A DNA stretch of 64,000 nucleotides from Candidatus Dormiibacterota bacterium (GCA_024280995.1 JAMXLM010000018.1:451563-515562), one strand, 5' to 3'. Numbered from the stretch's first letter, positions 31,120 to 39,469 are shown. Translations and numbers: made by a program. Notes: generated by a model not told the origin, from the letters alone.

Positions 31120-32325
31120 CTAGGCGACGCGGCCTTCGGTCGCCCGAGCGCTTCGCCGGCGTGACATCTCGCTCTGCATCGCCGCCATGACCAGCACCAG
31201 GACCACCGAGGTTGCGGCGCACGCGGTGAAGCCGGGTGCGTAGCCGAAGCCCTGGACGATCGGACCGAAGAGCAGCGGCCCCGCCGACAGCCCGAGAAAC
31301 AGGATCGAGCCGTATGCGCCCATCGTCACCCCGCGGGTCGATCCGGTAGACAGGTCCGCGAAGACGACGCCGATGGCGACGAATGCCGCGGCCATGAACG
31401 GCGTGCCGATCGCCAGCACGACCGCGGGCGCGGCAAAACCGCCGAGGTGCCCGATCACCGCCAACGCGATCGACCAGACGAGGCCTCCGACGAAGATGAC
31501 CGGCCAGCGCTGCCGCATGCGGTCGACCAACCAACCGGCGGGTATACGAGACGCGCCGTTGAAGACCGCCTGCAGGGCGAGAAGGTATCCGACCTGCGAG
31601 CTCGGAAGCTGTAGCGACTCCTTGCCGAAGACCGGCAAGAAGGCGCTGATCGTGCCCCATCCCAGCGTCATCGCGATCAGCCCGACCGTCACGGGCGCGA
31701 ACGCCGGCTGCGCGGCGAGGGCGCGAAGCGGCTCCCGAAGTGCCAGGCCGCGCGCCGAGCGCTGGGTGGTGTTGCCGGCCGCGATCGCGCCCGGCACTGA
31801 CAGGATCAACAACGCGGTGGTGATCGCTATGTCCGCCCGCAGGTCGATCCAGCGCAGGGCCACTCCCGCGATCGAGGGACCGAGGAAGAACCCCGCCTGC
31901 ATCGAGAACGTGAGCCAGCCCAGCGCGCGGCCGCGCCGCGATGGCGCAACCGACTCGGTGACCGCGCTGAACACGGCCGACTGCTGGATGCCGGCCGCCA
32001 GGCCGCCGACGACCTGCCAGAGGAAAAGTGGGGCCACAGTCGTCGTGGCCGCGGTTGCGAGCTGCGACCCGGCGGCCAGCACCAGCGAGACGACGATCAG
32101 CGTGCGGGCCCCAAAACGGTCGACCAGCACTCCCGAAGGGAGCGAGAGAACTGCCGCTGCCAGCGTCGAGACGGCGAACAGCGCGCCGACCGCGAACCGG
32201 TTTGCACCGATCTCGTGCGCGTAGAGCGGAACGGTAAGGCCGCGCGCCGCGAGGGCTGCAAAGATGGCCGCCGCAGCGAGGTACAGCCACAGACTCCGGC
32301 CCGACTGACCGACCGGCCGGCTCAC
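31120..32325 (-). CDS. Major facilitator superfamily transporter
   Basis: 401 residues, twelve predicted helices. The MFS signature after helix 2 reads GVLVDRFGARTLIVVSL, and the second-half equivalent is GWLVDRMRQRWPVIFVGG. LGWLTFSMQAGFFLGPSIAG marks helix 5. The substrate is unknown, though drug exporters are the nearest type. GTG 32325 is chosen because TATGGT lies seven bases upstream; ATG 32337 would lie inside that box. Confidence 0.88.
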   Translation of the reverse strand: MSRPVGQSGRSLWLYLAAAAIFAALAARGLTVPLYAHEIGANRFAVGALFAVSTLAAAVLSLPSGVLVDRFGARTLIVVSLVLAAGSQLATAATTTVAPLFLWQVVGGLAAGIQQSAVFSAVTESVAPSRRGRALGWLTFSMQAGFFLGPSIAGVALRWIDLRADIAITTALLILSVPGAIAAGNTTQRSARGLALREPLRALAAQPAFAPVTVGLIAMTLGWGTISAFLPVFGKESLQLPSSQVGYLLALQAVFNGASRIPAGWLVDRMRQRWPVIFVGGLVWSIALAVIGHLGGFAAPAVVLAIGTPFMAAAFVAIGVVFADLSTGSTRGVTMGAYGSILFLGLSAGPLLFGPIVQGFGYAPGFTACAATSVVLVLVMAAMQSEMSRRRSARATEGRVA

Positions 32326-32332
32326 GGCTCCT

Positions 32333-32338
32333 ACCATA
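32333..32338 (-). promoter_or_regulatory. Putative -10 box of a leaderless promoter for the MFS gene
   Basis: TATGGT on the minus strand, seven bases before GTG 32325. Confidence 0.4.
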
Positions 32339-32429
32339 CCGGCGACATGGGGAGCGAACGGGTGATCCTGGTCATCGCGATACCTCAAACCGGTGGGACG
32401 GCCGGCGCATTCGACGCGGACCCGGGACC

Positions 32430-33173
32430 ATGACGGCGGAGCGCGCTGCCGAGCTGCTGCGCGGGGCGCGTCACGGGCTCGCGCTCACCGGTGCGGGCGT
32501 GTCCGCGGAGAGCGGCATCCCGACGTTTCGAGGCGAGGGAGGGGTCTGGACCCGGTACGACCCCGTCAAGGTTGCTTCGATCGAGGCCTTCCTCGCCGAT
32601 CCCGCCGAGTACTGGCGTGTGTCGAAGGAGCGCGGCCGCGTCGCCCTGGCGGCCAGGCCCAACCCCGGACATCTCGCGCTCGCTTCGCTCGAGCAAGGCG
32701 GCCATCTCGTCGCGGTCGTGACGCAGAACACCGACGGGCTGCACCGAGATGCGGGGACGAGGCGCCTGATCGAGCTCCACGGGTCGGGCCGCACGGTCGA
32801 ATGCCTGACGTGCGGGCGAACCGAGCCGCGCGCTGACGTCCAGGCGCGACTGGACGTGGAGATGCCGCCGCGCTGCAAGCACTGCGGCGGCGCCATCCTC
32901 AAGCCGACGGTCGTTCTGTTCGGGGAGCAGATGCCGGCGGCAGCGACGCGTGAGGCCTTCGAGCTGGCGGCTAAGACCGACGTGATGCTGGTCGTGGGGA
33001 CCTCGCTTGTCGTCTACCCGGCGGCCGAGGTGCCGCTGCTCGCGTTGCGCTCGGGCGCTCGCATGATCGTCGTGAATGCCGAGGCGACGCCGTTCGACGC
33101 ACTGGCAGAGGTCGTGATCCACGGCCGCTCCGGCGAGGTGCTGCCCGAGATCGTCCGCCTCATAGATGGGTGA
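32430..33173 (+). CDS. cobB: Sir2-family NAD-dependent protein deacylase
   Basis: 247 residues. LALTGAGVSAESGIPTFRGE binds NAD, VTQNTDGLHRDAGTRRLIEL and HGSGRTVECLTCG hold the catalytic His and first zinc Cys pair, and PPRCKHCGGAILKPTVVLFGE has the second pair. VVGTSLVVYPAAEVP closes the fold. It removes acetyl or acyl groups from protein lysines. Its 3' end overlaps the convergent birA by 14 bases. Confidence 0.95.
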   Translation: MTAERAAELLRGARHGLALTGAGVSAESGIPTFRGEGGVWTRYDPVKVASIEAFLADPAEYWRVSKERGRVALAARPNPGHLALASLEQGGHLVAVVTQNTDGLHRDAGTRRLIELHGSGRTVECLTCGRTEPRADVQARLDVEMPPRCKHCGGAILKPTVVLFGEQMPAAATREAFELAAKTDVMLVVGTSLVVYPAAEVPLLALRSGARMIVVNAEATPFDALAEVVIHGRSGEVLPEIVRLIDG

Positions 33174-33759
33174 CGCTGCCCGCGACGAACGCGCGGCCGT
33201 CGACGATCAGCTCACCGCGCGGCCCGAGATCCTGCGCGACGCCCTCCGTGCCGTCGATCCGCACCTTCCGGCCTAGCGTCGCCGACAGTTTGCGCCAGCG
33301 CGCGAGCACGTCGTCGGTGGGCCTGACGGTCCACTCCTCGATCTTCGACCGCAGCCGTTCAAGGACCTCGTCCCGAGGCCGATCCAGCTTCGCGGCGCCG
33401 TCCGGCGCCCACGTCAGGTTGATGCCGATGCCGCAGATCGCCTTGTGCGCCGTCGCCTCGACCAGGATCCCGCCCAGCTTGCGATCGTCGAGCAGCAGGT
33501 CGTTCGGCCACTTGAGCCGCACGTCCGGGCCGCACGCCTCCGCGGCCGCAACCCCGGCGGCGAGGCTGAGCACCGGGTTTGGATGCAGCACGAACGACAC
33601 GAGCAGCGCGGTGCCAGGCGGCGCCTCCCAGCGTCGATCCATGCGCCCACGACCTTCGGTCTGGTGATCCGCGACGACAACGGATCCGACAGGCATGTCG
33701 CGCGCAACGTCCTGGGTGGATCTCACCGACTCGAGCCGCACGACTTGCCCATGACTCAT
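33160..33759 (-). CDS. birA: Biotin-protein ligase without DNA-binding domain
   Basis: 199 residues, the catalytic domain only (class I BPL). ESVRSTQDVARDM, VVADHQTEGRGRMDRRWEAP (the biotin-AMP GRGR loop), LKWPNDLLLDDRKLGGILVE and GIGINLTW. There is no N-terminal helix-turn-helix, so it does not repress biotin genes directly. The likely target is the biotin carrier of acyl-CoA carboxylase; a carboxyltransferase gene lies at 49.5 kb. ATG 33759 has TAGCTT seven bases upstream. Confidence 0.94.
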   Translation of the reverse strand: MSHGQVVRLESVRSTQDVARDMPVGSVVVADHQTEGRGRMDRRWEAPPGTALLVSFVLHPNPVLSLAAGVAAAEACGPDVRLKWPNDLLLDDRKLGGILVEATAHKAICGIGINLTWAPDGAAKLDRPRDEVLERLRSKIEEWTVRPTDDVLARWRKLSATLGRKVRIDGTEGVAQDLGPRGELIVDGRAFVAGSVTHL

Positions 33760-33766
33760 GCTCGGT

Positions 33767-33776
33767 AAGCTACATC
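33767..33776. promoter_or_regulatory. Overlapping divergent -10 boxes of birA and the small membrane protein
   Basis: Minus strand TAGCTT (33772 to 33767) is seven bases before the birA ATG. Plus strand TACATC (33771-33776) is seven bases before the ATG at 33784. The two share positions 33771-33772, so polymerase cannot occupy both at once. Confidence 0.4.
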
Positions 33777-33783
33777 CAGCCCA

Positions 33784-33972
33784 ATGAAGGTTCACCGAGC
33801 GATCGTGCTCGTGGTGATGATGCTGATCGGGGTGGGCGCGCTCATCCTCCTGACAGCGGCCGGGATCGCGACCTTCGACAGCCGCAGCCTCATCGCGCTG
33901 GTGGTCGTGGTCGTCGCGGCGGTGATCGGCGGAGTTGCGTTTAGCTGGCAGCGCTACAACCGTCGCTCGTGA
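33784..33972 (+). CDS. Small two-helix membrane protein
   Basis: 62 residues: helix 1 RAIVLVVMMLIGVGALILLT, loop FDSRS, helix 2 LIALVVVVVAAVIGGVAFSW, then a basic tail QRYNRRS. No family recognised. Its stop overlaps the fgd start as GTGA, which makes it the first gene of the F420 operon in this layout and strengthens the case that it is translated. Confidence 0.65.
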   Translation: MKVHRAIVLVVMMLIGVGALILLTAAGIATFDSRSLIALVVVVVAAVIGGVAFSWQRYNRRS

Positions 33973-34982
33973 AGCCGCCGCTTCGGTTGGGGTACAAGGC
34001 GAGCGCAGAGCAGTTCAGCGCGCGCGAGCTTCTCGAGTTCTCCGTCGAGGCCGAGGCCAATGGTTTCGACTCCGTCTTCATCAGCGACCATTTCCAGCCC
34101 TGGCGGCACTCCGACGGCCACGCGCCCTTCGCCTTCTCATGGCTCGGCGCGGTGGGCGAGCGGACCTCGCGCGTTCTGCTCGGCACCTCGGTAAGCACCC
34201 CGACTTTCCGTTTCCACCCGGCGCTGGTCGCGCAGGCTTTCGGCACGCTGGGTGAGCTGATCCCCGACCGGATGATCCTCGGCGTCGGCACCGGCGAGCA
34301 CCTGAACGAAGGCGCGCTCGGCATTCCCTGGCCCGACAACAAGGAGCGGTTCGCTCGCCTGCGCGAGGCCGTCAAGCTCATCCGCATCCTGTGGAGCGAG
34401 GACTCGGTGACGTTTGACGGCGACTACTTCCACACGCGCAACGCGACCATCTACGAAAAGCCCGACCGGCCGATCCCGATCTACATCGGCGCGGGCGGTC
34501 CGCAGGTCGCTAAGTACGCCGGCCGGGCGGGCGACGGGCTCATCGTCACCTCCGGCAAGGGAATGGAGCTCTACTCCGACCAGTTGCTTCCGGCGTTCTC
34601 CGATGGTGCCAGGGACTCCGGACGCGACCCCGACGAGCTCGACAAGATGATCGAGGTGAAGGTCTCGTTCGACACAGATCGGTCCCGCGCGATGGAGGAC
34701 ACCAAGATCTGGGCGGCGCTCGCGCTGCCCGGCGAGAGCAAGGCCGGGATAGACGACCCGCGTGAGATGGAGCGACTTGCCAAAACGGTGGAGGACGTGG
34801 CGCATCGTCGCTGGCTCGTCTCGGACGATCCCGACGAGCACCTCGAGCAGCTGCGCCCCTACCTCGAGCTGGGCTTCACGCACCTCGTCTTCCACTCGCC
34901 GACAGACTCGCAGTCGCGATTCCTCGAGCTCTATGGCGCGCAGATCCTGCCGAAGATCCGCGAGCGGTGGGGCAAGGCATGA
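33969..34982 (+). CDS. fgd: F420-dependent glucose-6-phosphate dehydrogenase
   Basis: 337 residues. Very close to mycobacterial Fgd1: LGYKASAEQFSARELLEFSV, SDHFQPWRHSDGHAPFAFSW with the catalytic His and Trp, GVGTGEHLNE with the catalytic Glu, IYIGAGGPQVAKYAGRAGDG and HLVFHSPTDSQSRFLELYG. It oxidises glucose 6-phosphate to phosphogluconolactone while reducing F420, the main source of F420H2 in actinobacteria. Some relatives prefer other sugar phosphates or alcohols. GTG start, followed by cofC with an ATGA overlap. Confidence 0.93.
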   Translation: MKPPLRLGYKASAEQFSARELLEFSVEAEANGFDSVFISDHFQPWRHSDGHAPFAFSWLGAVGERTSRVLLGTSVSTPTFRFHPALVAQAFGTLGELIPDRMILGVGTGEHLNEGALGIPWPDNKERFARLREAVKLIRILWSEDSVTFDGDYFHTRNATIYEKPDRPIPIYIGAGGPQVAKYAGRAGDGLIVTSGKGMELYSDQLLPAFSDGARDSGRDPDELDKMIEVKVSFDTDRSRAMEDTKIWAALALPGESKAGIDDPREMERLAKTVEDVAHRRWLVSDDPDEHLEQLRPYLELGFTHLVFHSPTDSQSRFLELYGAQILPKIRERWGKA

Positions 34983-35569
34983 AGACCTGGGTGATCGTCC
35001 TCGTCAAGGACTTCGACTCTGCCAAGGAGCGGCTGCGTCCGGCCCTCGGCGCGAAGTCGCGGCGCGCGCTCGCGCGCAACAACGCCCGGCTTGCGGTCAA
35101 CGCCGCGGCCGCGGGCGATCACGTCCTGGTGGTCACCGGGTCGGACGAGGTCGCCGACATGGCTGTGTCGTGGGGCGCCGACATCTTGCTGGAGCCCCAT
35201 GAGGAGGGCCAGAACGTCGCCGCACGTCGCGGGATCGACCGCGCGATGACGGGCGGTGCGGACTCTGTGCTGTTGCTGTCGAGCGATCTGCCACTGGTGA
35301 CCGAGGCCGCCGTGCGCGAGATGCTGCTCGCGGCGGCGCGCCACCCGGCGCCGATCGCCGTCGCCGCACCGGCGACCGGCAGAGGCGGCACGAACGCTCT
35401 CTACCTGCGCCCACCGGACGTCATCGGCCTTCACTTCGGCGACAAGTCGCTGGCTCAGTTCCGGGCCGACGCGCAGGCCAAGGGAGTGAAGTTCGCGGTG
35501 TTTCAGTCCGACGCGATGGCGCTTGACCTCGACGAGCCCTCAGACCTGGCCCGCGTCCACGCGGTGTGA
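34979..35569 (+). CDS. cofC: 2-phospho-L-lactate (or phosphoenolpyruvate) guanylyltransferase
   Basis: 196 residues, CofC/FbiD. VIVLVKDFDSAKERLRPALG at the N-terminus, LLLSSDLPLVTEAAVREML, GRGGTNALYLRPPDVIGLHF, and ALDLDEPSDLARV at the end. It activates the phospho-acid with GTP for transfer to Fo. In mycobacteria the substrate is PEP. Sits between fgd and cofE with four-base overlaps. Confidence 0.94.
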   Translation: MKTWVIVLVKDFDSAKERLRPALGAKSRRALARNNARLAVNAAAAGDHVLVVTGSDEVADMAVSWGADILLEPHEEGQNVAARRGIDRAMTGGADSVLLLSSDLPLVTEAAVREMLLAAARHPAPIAVAAPATGRGGTNALYLRPPDVIGLHFGDKSLAQFRADAQAKGVKFAVFQSDAMALDLDEPSDLARVHAV

Positions 35570-36300
35570 AGGTACAGCTCCTTCCGGTCGAAGGGCTGCC
35601 CGAGGTGCGGCCCGGCGACGACCTTGGACACCTCATCGCTTCCCGCGCCTCGCTGCAGGCTGGCGATGTCGTCGTGGTCGCCCAGAAGGTCGTATCCAAA
35701 GCGGAAGGCCGCATGGTCGACCTCGACTCGGTACGCGCGAGCGACGAGGCTGTGCGCATCGCGCCCGGGCTGGTCGCGCAACCTGACCCGCGTTTCGTCC
35801 AGGTCGTGCTCGACGAAAGCGCTCGCGTCTTGCGTTCGGAGAGAGTGCTCATCACCGAGACGCGGCACGGATTCGTCTGCGCGAACGCCGGCGTCGACCA
35901 CTCCAACACCGGTGAGGCGAACGTGGTCACGCTGCTTCCGCTCGACCCGGACGCCAGCGCCGCGGGGATGCGCGAGCGGATTCGCGGCATCGCCGGTATC
36001 GACGTCGGTGTGATCGTCTCCGACACCTTCGGCAGGCCCTGGCGCCTGGGCATCCAGAACGTCGCTCTCGGCCTCGCCGGCCTGCCCGCGGTCCTCGACC
36101 TCCGCGGCACGCCGGACGACAACGGGCGTCCGATGCAGGCAACGGTGCTTGCGGTCGCCGACGACGTGGCAGCTTCGGCGGGCCTGGTCATGGGCAAGAC
36201 CGCGCGCACGCCGGCGGTGATCGTCCGCGGCCTGGCGCTCACCGGCGATGGCTCAGGTCACGACCTCATACGCCCGGCGGCGGAGGACCTCTTTCGATGA
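35566..36300 (+). CDS. cofE: Coenzyme F420-0:L-glutamate ligase
   Basis: 244 residues. It matches CofE or the N-terminal half of FbiB: GDVVVVAQKVVSKAEGR, LITETRHGFVCANAGVDHSN, GVIVSDTFGRPWRLGIQNVA and ADDVAASAGLVMGKTARTPA. The C-terminal nitroreductase-like (FMN) domain of actinobacterial FbiB is absent, so reduction of dehydro-F420 would need another protein. Start is GTG, overlapping cofC. Confidence 0.95.
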   Translation: MKVQLLPVEGLPEVRPGDDLGHLIASRASLQAGDVVVVAQKVVSKAEGRMVDLDSVRASDEAVRIAPGLVAQPDPRFVQVVLDESARVLRSERVLITETRHGFVCANAGVDHSNTGEANVVTLLPLDPDASAAGMRERIRGIAGIDVGVIVSDTFGRPWRLGIQNVALGLAGLPAVLDLRGTPDDNGRPMQATVLAVADDVAASAGLVMGKTARTPAVIVRGLALTGDGSGHDLIRPAAEDLFR

Positions 36301-37208
36301 GGGTCGTGATCCTGGCGGGCGGGACTGGCGGCGCGGCGCTCGCCGCGGGCATCCAGGCGGTGGCGCCGCAGCACGAGCTGACCGTGATCGCAAACACCGC
36401 CGACGACGACGAGTTCTGGGGAGTGCTGGTCTGCCCGGACATCGACGCCGTGATCTATCGGTTGGCCGGAGTCTTCAACGACCAGGCCGGATACGGCCTG
36501 CGGTACGACACGTTTCACGTGCTGGACGCGATGGACCGGATCGGCGAGGCGGCCTGGTTTCGCATCGGCGACAAGGACCTCGCAACGCATCTCGTGCGCA
36601 CCGGCATGCTCCGGCGTGGCTGCACCCTGACGGAAGCGACCCGCGAGCTGTGCGCGCGATTCGGCGTCCGCGCCCGCGTGCTGCCCATGTCGGACGCGGA
36701 CGTTCGCACCAGGTTTACGACCGACGCGGGCGAGCTCTCGTTTCAGGAGTACTTCGTGCGCGAGCGGCTCTCACCGCGGCTTCGGAACATCGCGTTCGCC
36801 GGCATCGATACGGCGCGTGCCACGCCCCAGGTCGTGTCGGCGCTGAACGACGCCGACCTGGTCGTCATCGGCCCGTCGAATCCTTTGATCTCCATCGCAC
36901 CGATCCTCGCCTTGACTCGCGAGCACGTCGCGCGAGAGCGGGCTGTAGCGGTGACGCCCATCGTCGCGGGAGCGTCGTTGAAGGGGCCGACGGTGGACAT
37001 GATGCGCGCGCTCGGCCACGACCCGAGCCCGGTCGAGGTCGCGCGAATGTACGAGGCCGTAGCCGCGAGCTTCGTCCTCGACAGCCGGGACGCCGGCCTG
37101 GCCGGCGCCATCACCAAGATGGGTTATCGGGTGCTGATCGCCGACACCGTGATGCGCGACGGCGGCCGTGCGCTGGCCGAGATGGTGCTGAGCGCCGTCG
37201 CTAGGTGA
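36297..37208 (+). CDS. cofD: 2-phospho-L-lactate transferase
   Basis: 303 residues, CofD/FbiA. MRVVILAGGTGGAALAAGIQ, VIANTADDDEFWGVLVCPDID, RIGDKDLATHLVRTGMLRRG, VVIGPSNPLISIAPILAL and VTPIVAGASLKGPT. It joins the phospho-acid of the CofC product to Fo, giving F420-0. Fo synthase (CofG/H, FbiC) is not in the window. The end overlaps the convergent membrane-protein gene by eight bases. Confidence 0.96.
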   Translation: MRVVILAGGTGGAALAAGIQAVAPQHELTVIANTADDDEFWGVLVCPDIDAVIYRLAGVFNDQAGYGLRYDTFHVLDAMDRIGEAAWFRIGDKDLATHLVRTGMLRRGCTLTEATRELCARFGVRARVLPMSDADVRTRFTTDAGELSFQEYFVRERLSPRLRNIAFAGIDTARATPQVVSALNDADLVVIGPSNPLISIAPILALTREHVARERAVAVTPIVAGASLKGPTVDMMRALGHDPSPVEVARMYEAVAASFVLDSRDAGLAGAITKMGYRVLIADTVMRDGGRALAEMVLSAVAR

Positions 37209-38097
37209 CGTGCGAGTTGGCGACCATGACGAGCACGCCGATGAGCACCATCACCAACCCCACGACGAAGATGGCGTACTGAACGACCGCCACGACGCCG
37301 CCGCTCGGTCGCCGGGCCTGGGGCTCGTCGGCATCGTCTTCACCCGGCGCGCTGCCTGACGCGAGCGACCAGTCTCCGCTTGCCGTCGCAGACCCGGCCT
37401 TGTCCTTCTTCTTCTTGCCATCGGACCTGGAGTCGGGCGCGGGCTCAGAGCCGGTGGGGTTGACGATCGACCAGCCCCCGGCTGATGTTGACGAAGCGGA
37501 CGCCGCCGCCGGCTCGAGCTGGGCCGCCGGTTCGACGGCCGGGGCGGGCGCGGGCGTCCACCCGGGCTCGCCGGACGTGGCCGGCGCCACCTCCGCGGCA
37601 GACTGATACGGCGCGGACGCGGGAGGCTCATAGGAAGGTGGCTCATACGCCGGCGCCTCGTAAGCGGGCTGTTGGGCGGCGGGAGGGTAGTCGAAGGTCG
37701 GAGTCGGCGCGGCCGGAGCGTCCCACGGCGTCGTCGCGGGCCCTTCCGTGGACGGCGGAGGAGGCGGCGGGGGAGGTGGAGCGGACGGCTCGGCAAATGG
37801 CGGAGCGCTTGGAGGAGCGGAGGTCGGCGCCTCGTATGCGGGCGTCGCCCAGGTGACTGTCGCTTGCGGGGCCTGCGGCGCGAAGGTGGGCGCGGCGCCG
37901 GGGATCGTCTCCTCTTGCGGCTTCCCCGCGTGACCGCGCGGCGCGAGTGTTCGCTGGCGCGCGGCCCGCACCTTGTGCTCGATCTGCGAGCGGCGCGCCG
38001 AGTACATGGACCGCTTCTCGACGGACTTCCGGCGCATCACGAAAAACACCGCGACGATGCCGATCACCACAGCCAGCGGCCCCACGACCAAAGCCAT
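37201..38097 (-). CDS. Membrane protein with long Pro/Ala-rich region
   Basis: 298 residues. N-terminal helix (LVVGPLAVVIGIVAVFFVM) followed by a basic segment, then about 190 residues rich in Pro, Ala, Glu and Ser with nine consecutive Pro and tandem AYEAPAYEPPSYEPP, and a C-terminal helix VVQYAIFVVGLVMVLIGVLV. No enzyme motif. It resembles the Pro-rich membrane proteins of unknown role found in actinobacterial and chloroflexal cell envelopes. A CATAAT box lies eight bases before the ATG. Confidence 0.65.
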   Translation of the reverse strand: MALVVGPLAVVIGIVAVFFVMRRKSVEKRSMYSARRSQIEHKVRAARQRTLAPRGHAGKPQEETIPGAAPTFAPQAPQATVTWATPAYEAPTSAPPSAPPFAEPSAPPPPPPPPPSTEGPATTPWDAPAAPTPTFDYPPAAQQPAYEAPAYEPPSYEPPASAPYQSAAEVAPATSGEPGWTPAPAPAVEPAAQLEPAAASASSTSAGGWSIVNPTGSEPAPDSRSDGKKKKDKAGSATASGDWSLASGSAPGEDDADEPQARRPSGGVVAVVQYAIFVVGLVMVLIGVLVMVANSHVT

Positions 38098-38142
38098 AGG
38101 CGCCGATTATGCCCGATGGGTACGCTTTCTCGAATCGGGCAA

Positions 38143-38592
38143 ATGGCACTTTATGACCGCGTCCAAAGTGAGATGGTCGACGCCCGCGTTCGCCGAGACG
38201 ACGTGGCGCTGGGCACGCTTTCACTTCTGAAGAGCGAGCTGGTGCGCGCGAGCAAGGAAGGCTCCGCCGGCGGCCGGATCGACGACGAGCTCGTCGTGCG
38301 CATCGCGCGCAAGGAGGTCAAGAGGCGCGAGGAGGCCATCGAGGTCTATCGCAAGGCGGGGCGTGAGGAATCGGCCCTTCGCGAGGAGGCCGAGATGAAG
38401 ATCCTGCGTGAGTTTCTGCCGGCGACGATGTCCGAGCAGGACATCGAGGCCGAGGTTCGCGCCGTGATCGACGAGGTCAAGCCCGACGGCCCCAAGGGTT
38501 TCGGCATGGTCATGAAGGCGGCGACGGCGCGACTCGCGGGCCGCGCCGACGGCAACCAGATCGCCGCGGTGGCGCGCCGGCTGCTTGGTTAG
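38143..38592 (+). CDS. yqeY: GatB/YqeY family protein
   Basis: 149 residues, the normal length. ALYDRVQSEMVDARVRRDDV, LGTLSLLKSELVRASKEG, EAEMKILREFLPATMSEQDI and GPKGFGMVMKAATARLAGRA. The domain is the one GatB uses to hold tRNA; the role of free YqeY is not settled. ATG 38143 gives the family N-terminus, and ATG 38116 would add nine residues. Confidence 0.92.
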   Translation: MALYDRVQSEMVDARVRRDDVALGTLSLLKSELVRASKEGSAGGRIDDELVVRIARKEVKRREEAIEVYRKAGREESALREEAEMKILREFLPATMSEQDIEAEVRAVIDEVKPDGPKGFGMVMKAATARLAGRADGNQIAAVARRLLG

Positions 38593-39337
38593 AACCGCCT
38601 CGAAGACCAGACCGAGGAACTGGAACGTTCCGAAGTCGCCGCGCGGCGCTCGCAAGCGCGCGCTGCTGACCATCGACCGGCTGCGCGATCTCTACACGGC
38701 CGAGACCGAGCTGATCAACGCGAGCCCGTTTCAGCTGCTGATCGCGACGATCCTCTCGGCGCAGACCACCGACCGCTCGGTCAACCTGGTCACGCCCGAG
38801 CTCTTCCGCCGCTATCCGACCCCTCACGATCTGGCCGCGGCCGACCCGGCGGAGATCGAAAAGCTCATCAAGATGACCGGCTTCTTCCGCCTGAAGACGA
38901 AACGGATCATCGCCGCCAGCCGCGCTCTTGTTGAGCTGTTCGGAGGCGAGGTGCCGACGACGATGGAGGACATGGTCAAGATCCCGGGGATCGGGCGCAA
39001 GACCGCGAACGTCATCCTCGGCGCCGGTTTCGACGAGCCGGGGTTTGCGGTCGACACACACGTGACCCGGCTGACGAACCGCATTGGCCTGGTGGCGACT
39101 CGCGACCCGGTGAAGATCGAGTTCCAGGTCACGGCGATGGTGCCGGCGGAGGAGTGGACCGCGATGTCGTTGCGCCTGATCCTCCACGGCCGCCGCGTAT
39201 GCGATGCGCGCCGGCCGAACTGCGGGGGCTGCGTGCTCAACGACTTCTGCCCTTCGTCATTGCTGCGGCCAGGGCGCCGGTTGCGCAAGGGCCGGCCGAT
39301 CGGCGAGGCGCCGAACTCCGACATCAGGGTCGTCTGA
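38585..39337 (+). CDS. nth: Endonuclease III, DNA glycosylase/AP lyase
   Basis: 250 residues. It removes oxidised pyrimidines in base-excision repair. Helix-hairpin-helix MVKIPGIGRKTANVILGAGF with the catalytic Lys, the catalytic Asp in FAVDTHVTRLTNRIGL, and the [4Fe-4S] set C-x6-C-x2-C-x5-C in CDARRPNCGGCVLNDFC. The TTG start overlaps the yqeY stop. A basic N-terminal extension of about 25 residues precedes the domain. Confidence 0.95.
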   Translation: MVRTASKTRPRNWNVPKSPRGARKRALLTIDRLRDLYTAETELINASPFQLLIATILSAQTTDRSVNLVTPELFRRYPTPHDLAAADPAEIEKLIKMTGFFRLKTKRIIAASRALVELFGGEVPTTMEDMVKIPGIGRKTANVILGAGFDEPGFAVDTHVTRLTNRIGLVATRDPVKIEFQVTAMVPAEEWTAMSLRLILHGRRVCDARRPNCGGCVLNDFCPSSLLRPGRRLRKGRPIGEAPNSDIRVV

Positions 39338-39349
39338 GCCGGTTTCCCG

Positions 39350-39413
39350 CGCCATTTGTGCCCGAAGGGCGGCAGTCACCGGGTCGGTTCGCGCCATTTG
39401 TGCCCGAATGGCG
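39350..39413 (-). repeat. Paired hairpin repeat, locus C (reverse orientation)
   Basis: Units 39350-39371 and 39392-39413, with a 20-base spacer. Read on the minus strand they match the CGCCATT...AATGGCG unit of loci A and B. The unit nearer nth carries one T-to-G change (plus strand AAGGGCG) that breaks one stem pair. It lies between nth and the radical SAM gene. Confidence 0.85.
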
Positions 39414-39443
39414 ATAAGGGGCCTCCTCGATGGGCCGCACGAC

Positions 39444-39462
39444 CGAACGTTTGTTCTACAAT
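39444..39462 (+). promoter_or_regulatory. LexA-like SOS box and -10 box before the radical SAM gene
   Basis: CGAACGTTTGTTCT (39444-39457) holds a perfect GAAC-N4-GTTC, the core of the Gram-positive LexA box. It abuts TACAAT (39457-39462), which is seven bases before GTG 39470. LexA bound here would block the promoter. One GAAC-N4-GTTC is expected per 65 kb by chance, so its position is the evidence. Confidence 0.5.
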
Positions 39463-39469
39463 GACGGAG

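Noticed and set aside
38131..38149. Partial match to the hairpin unit (TCGGGCA and AAATGGC) before yqeY
   Set aside because: Two bases of the loop are missing, the left arm does not match, and there is no partner unit at 41-42 bases. Probably chance.
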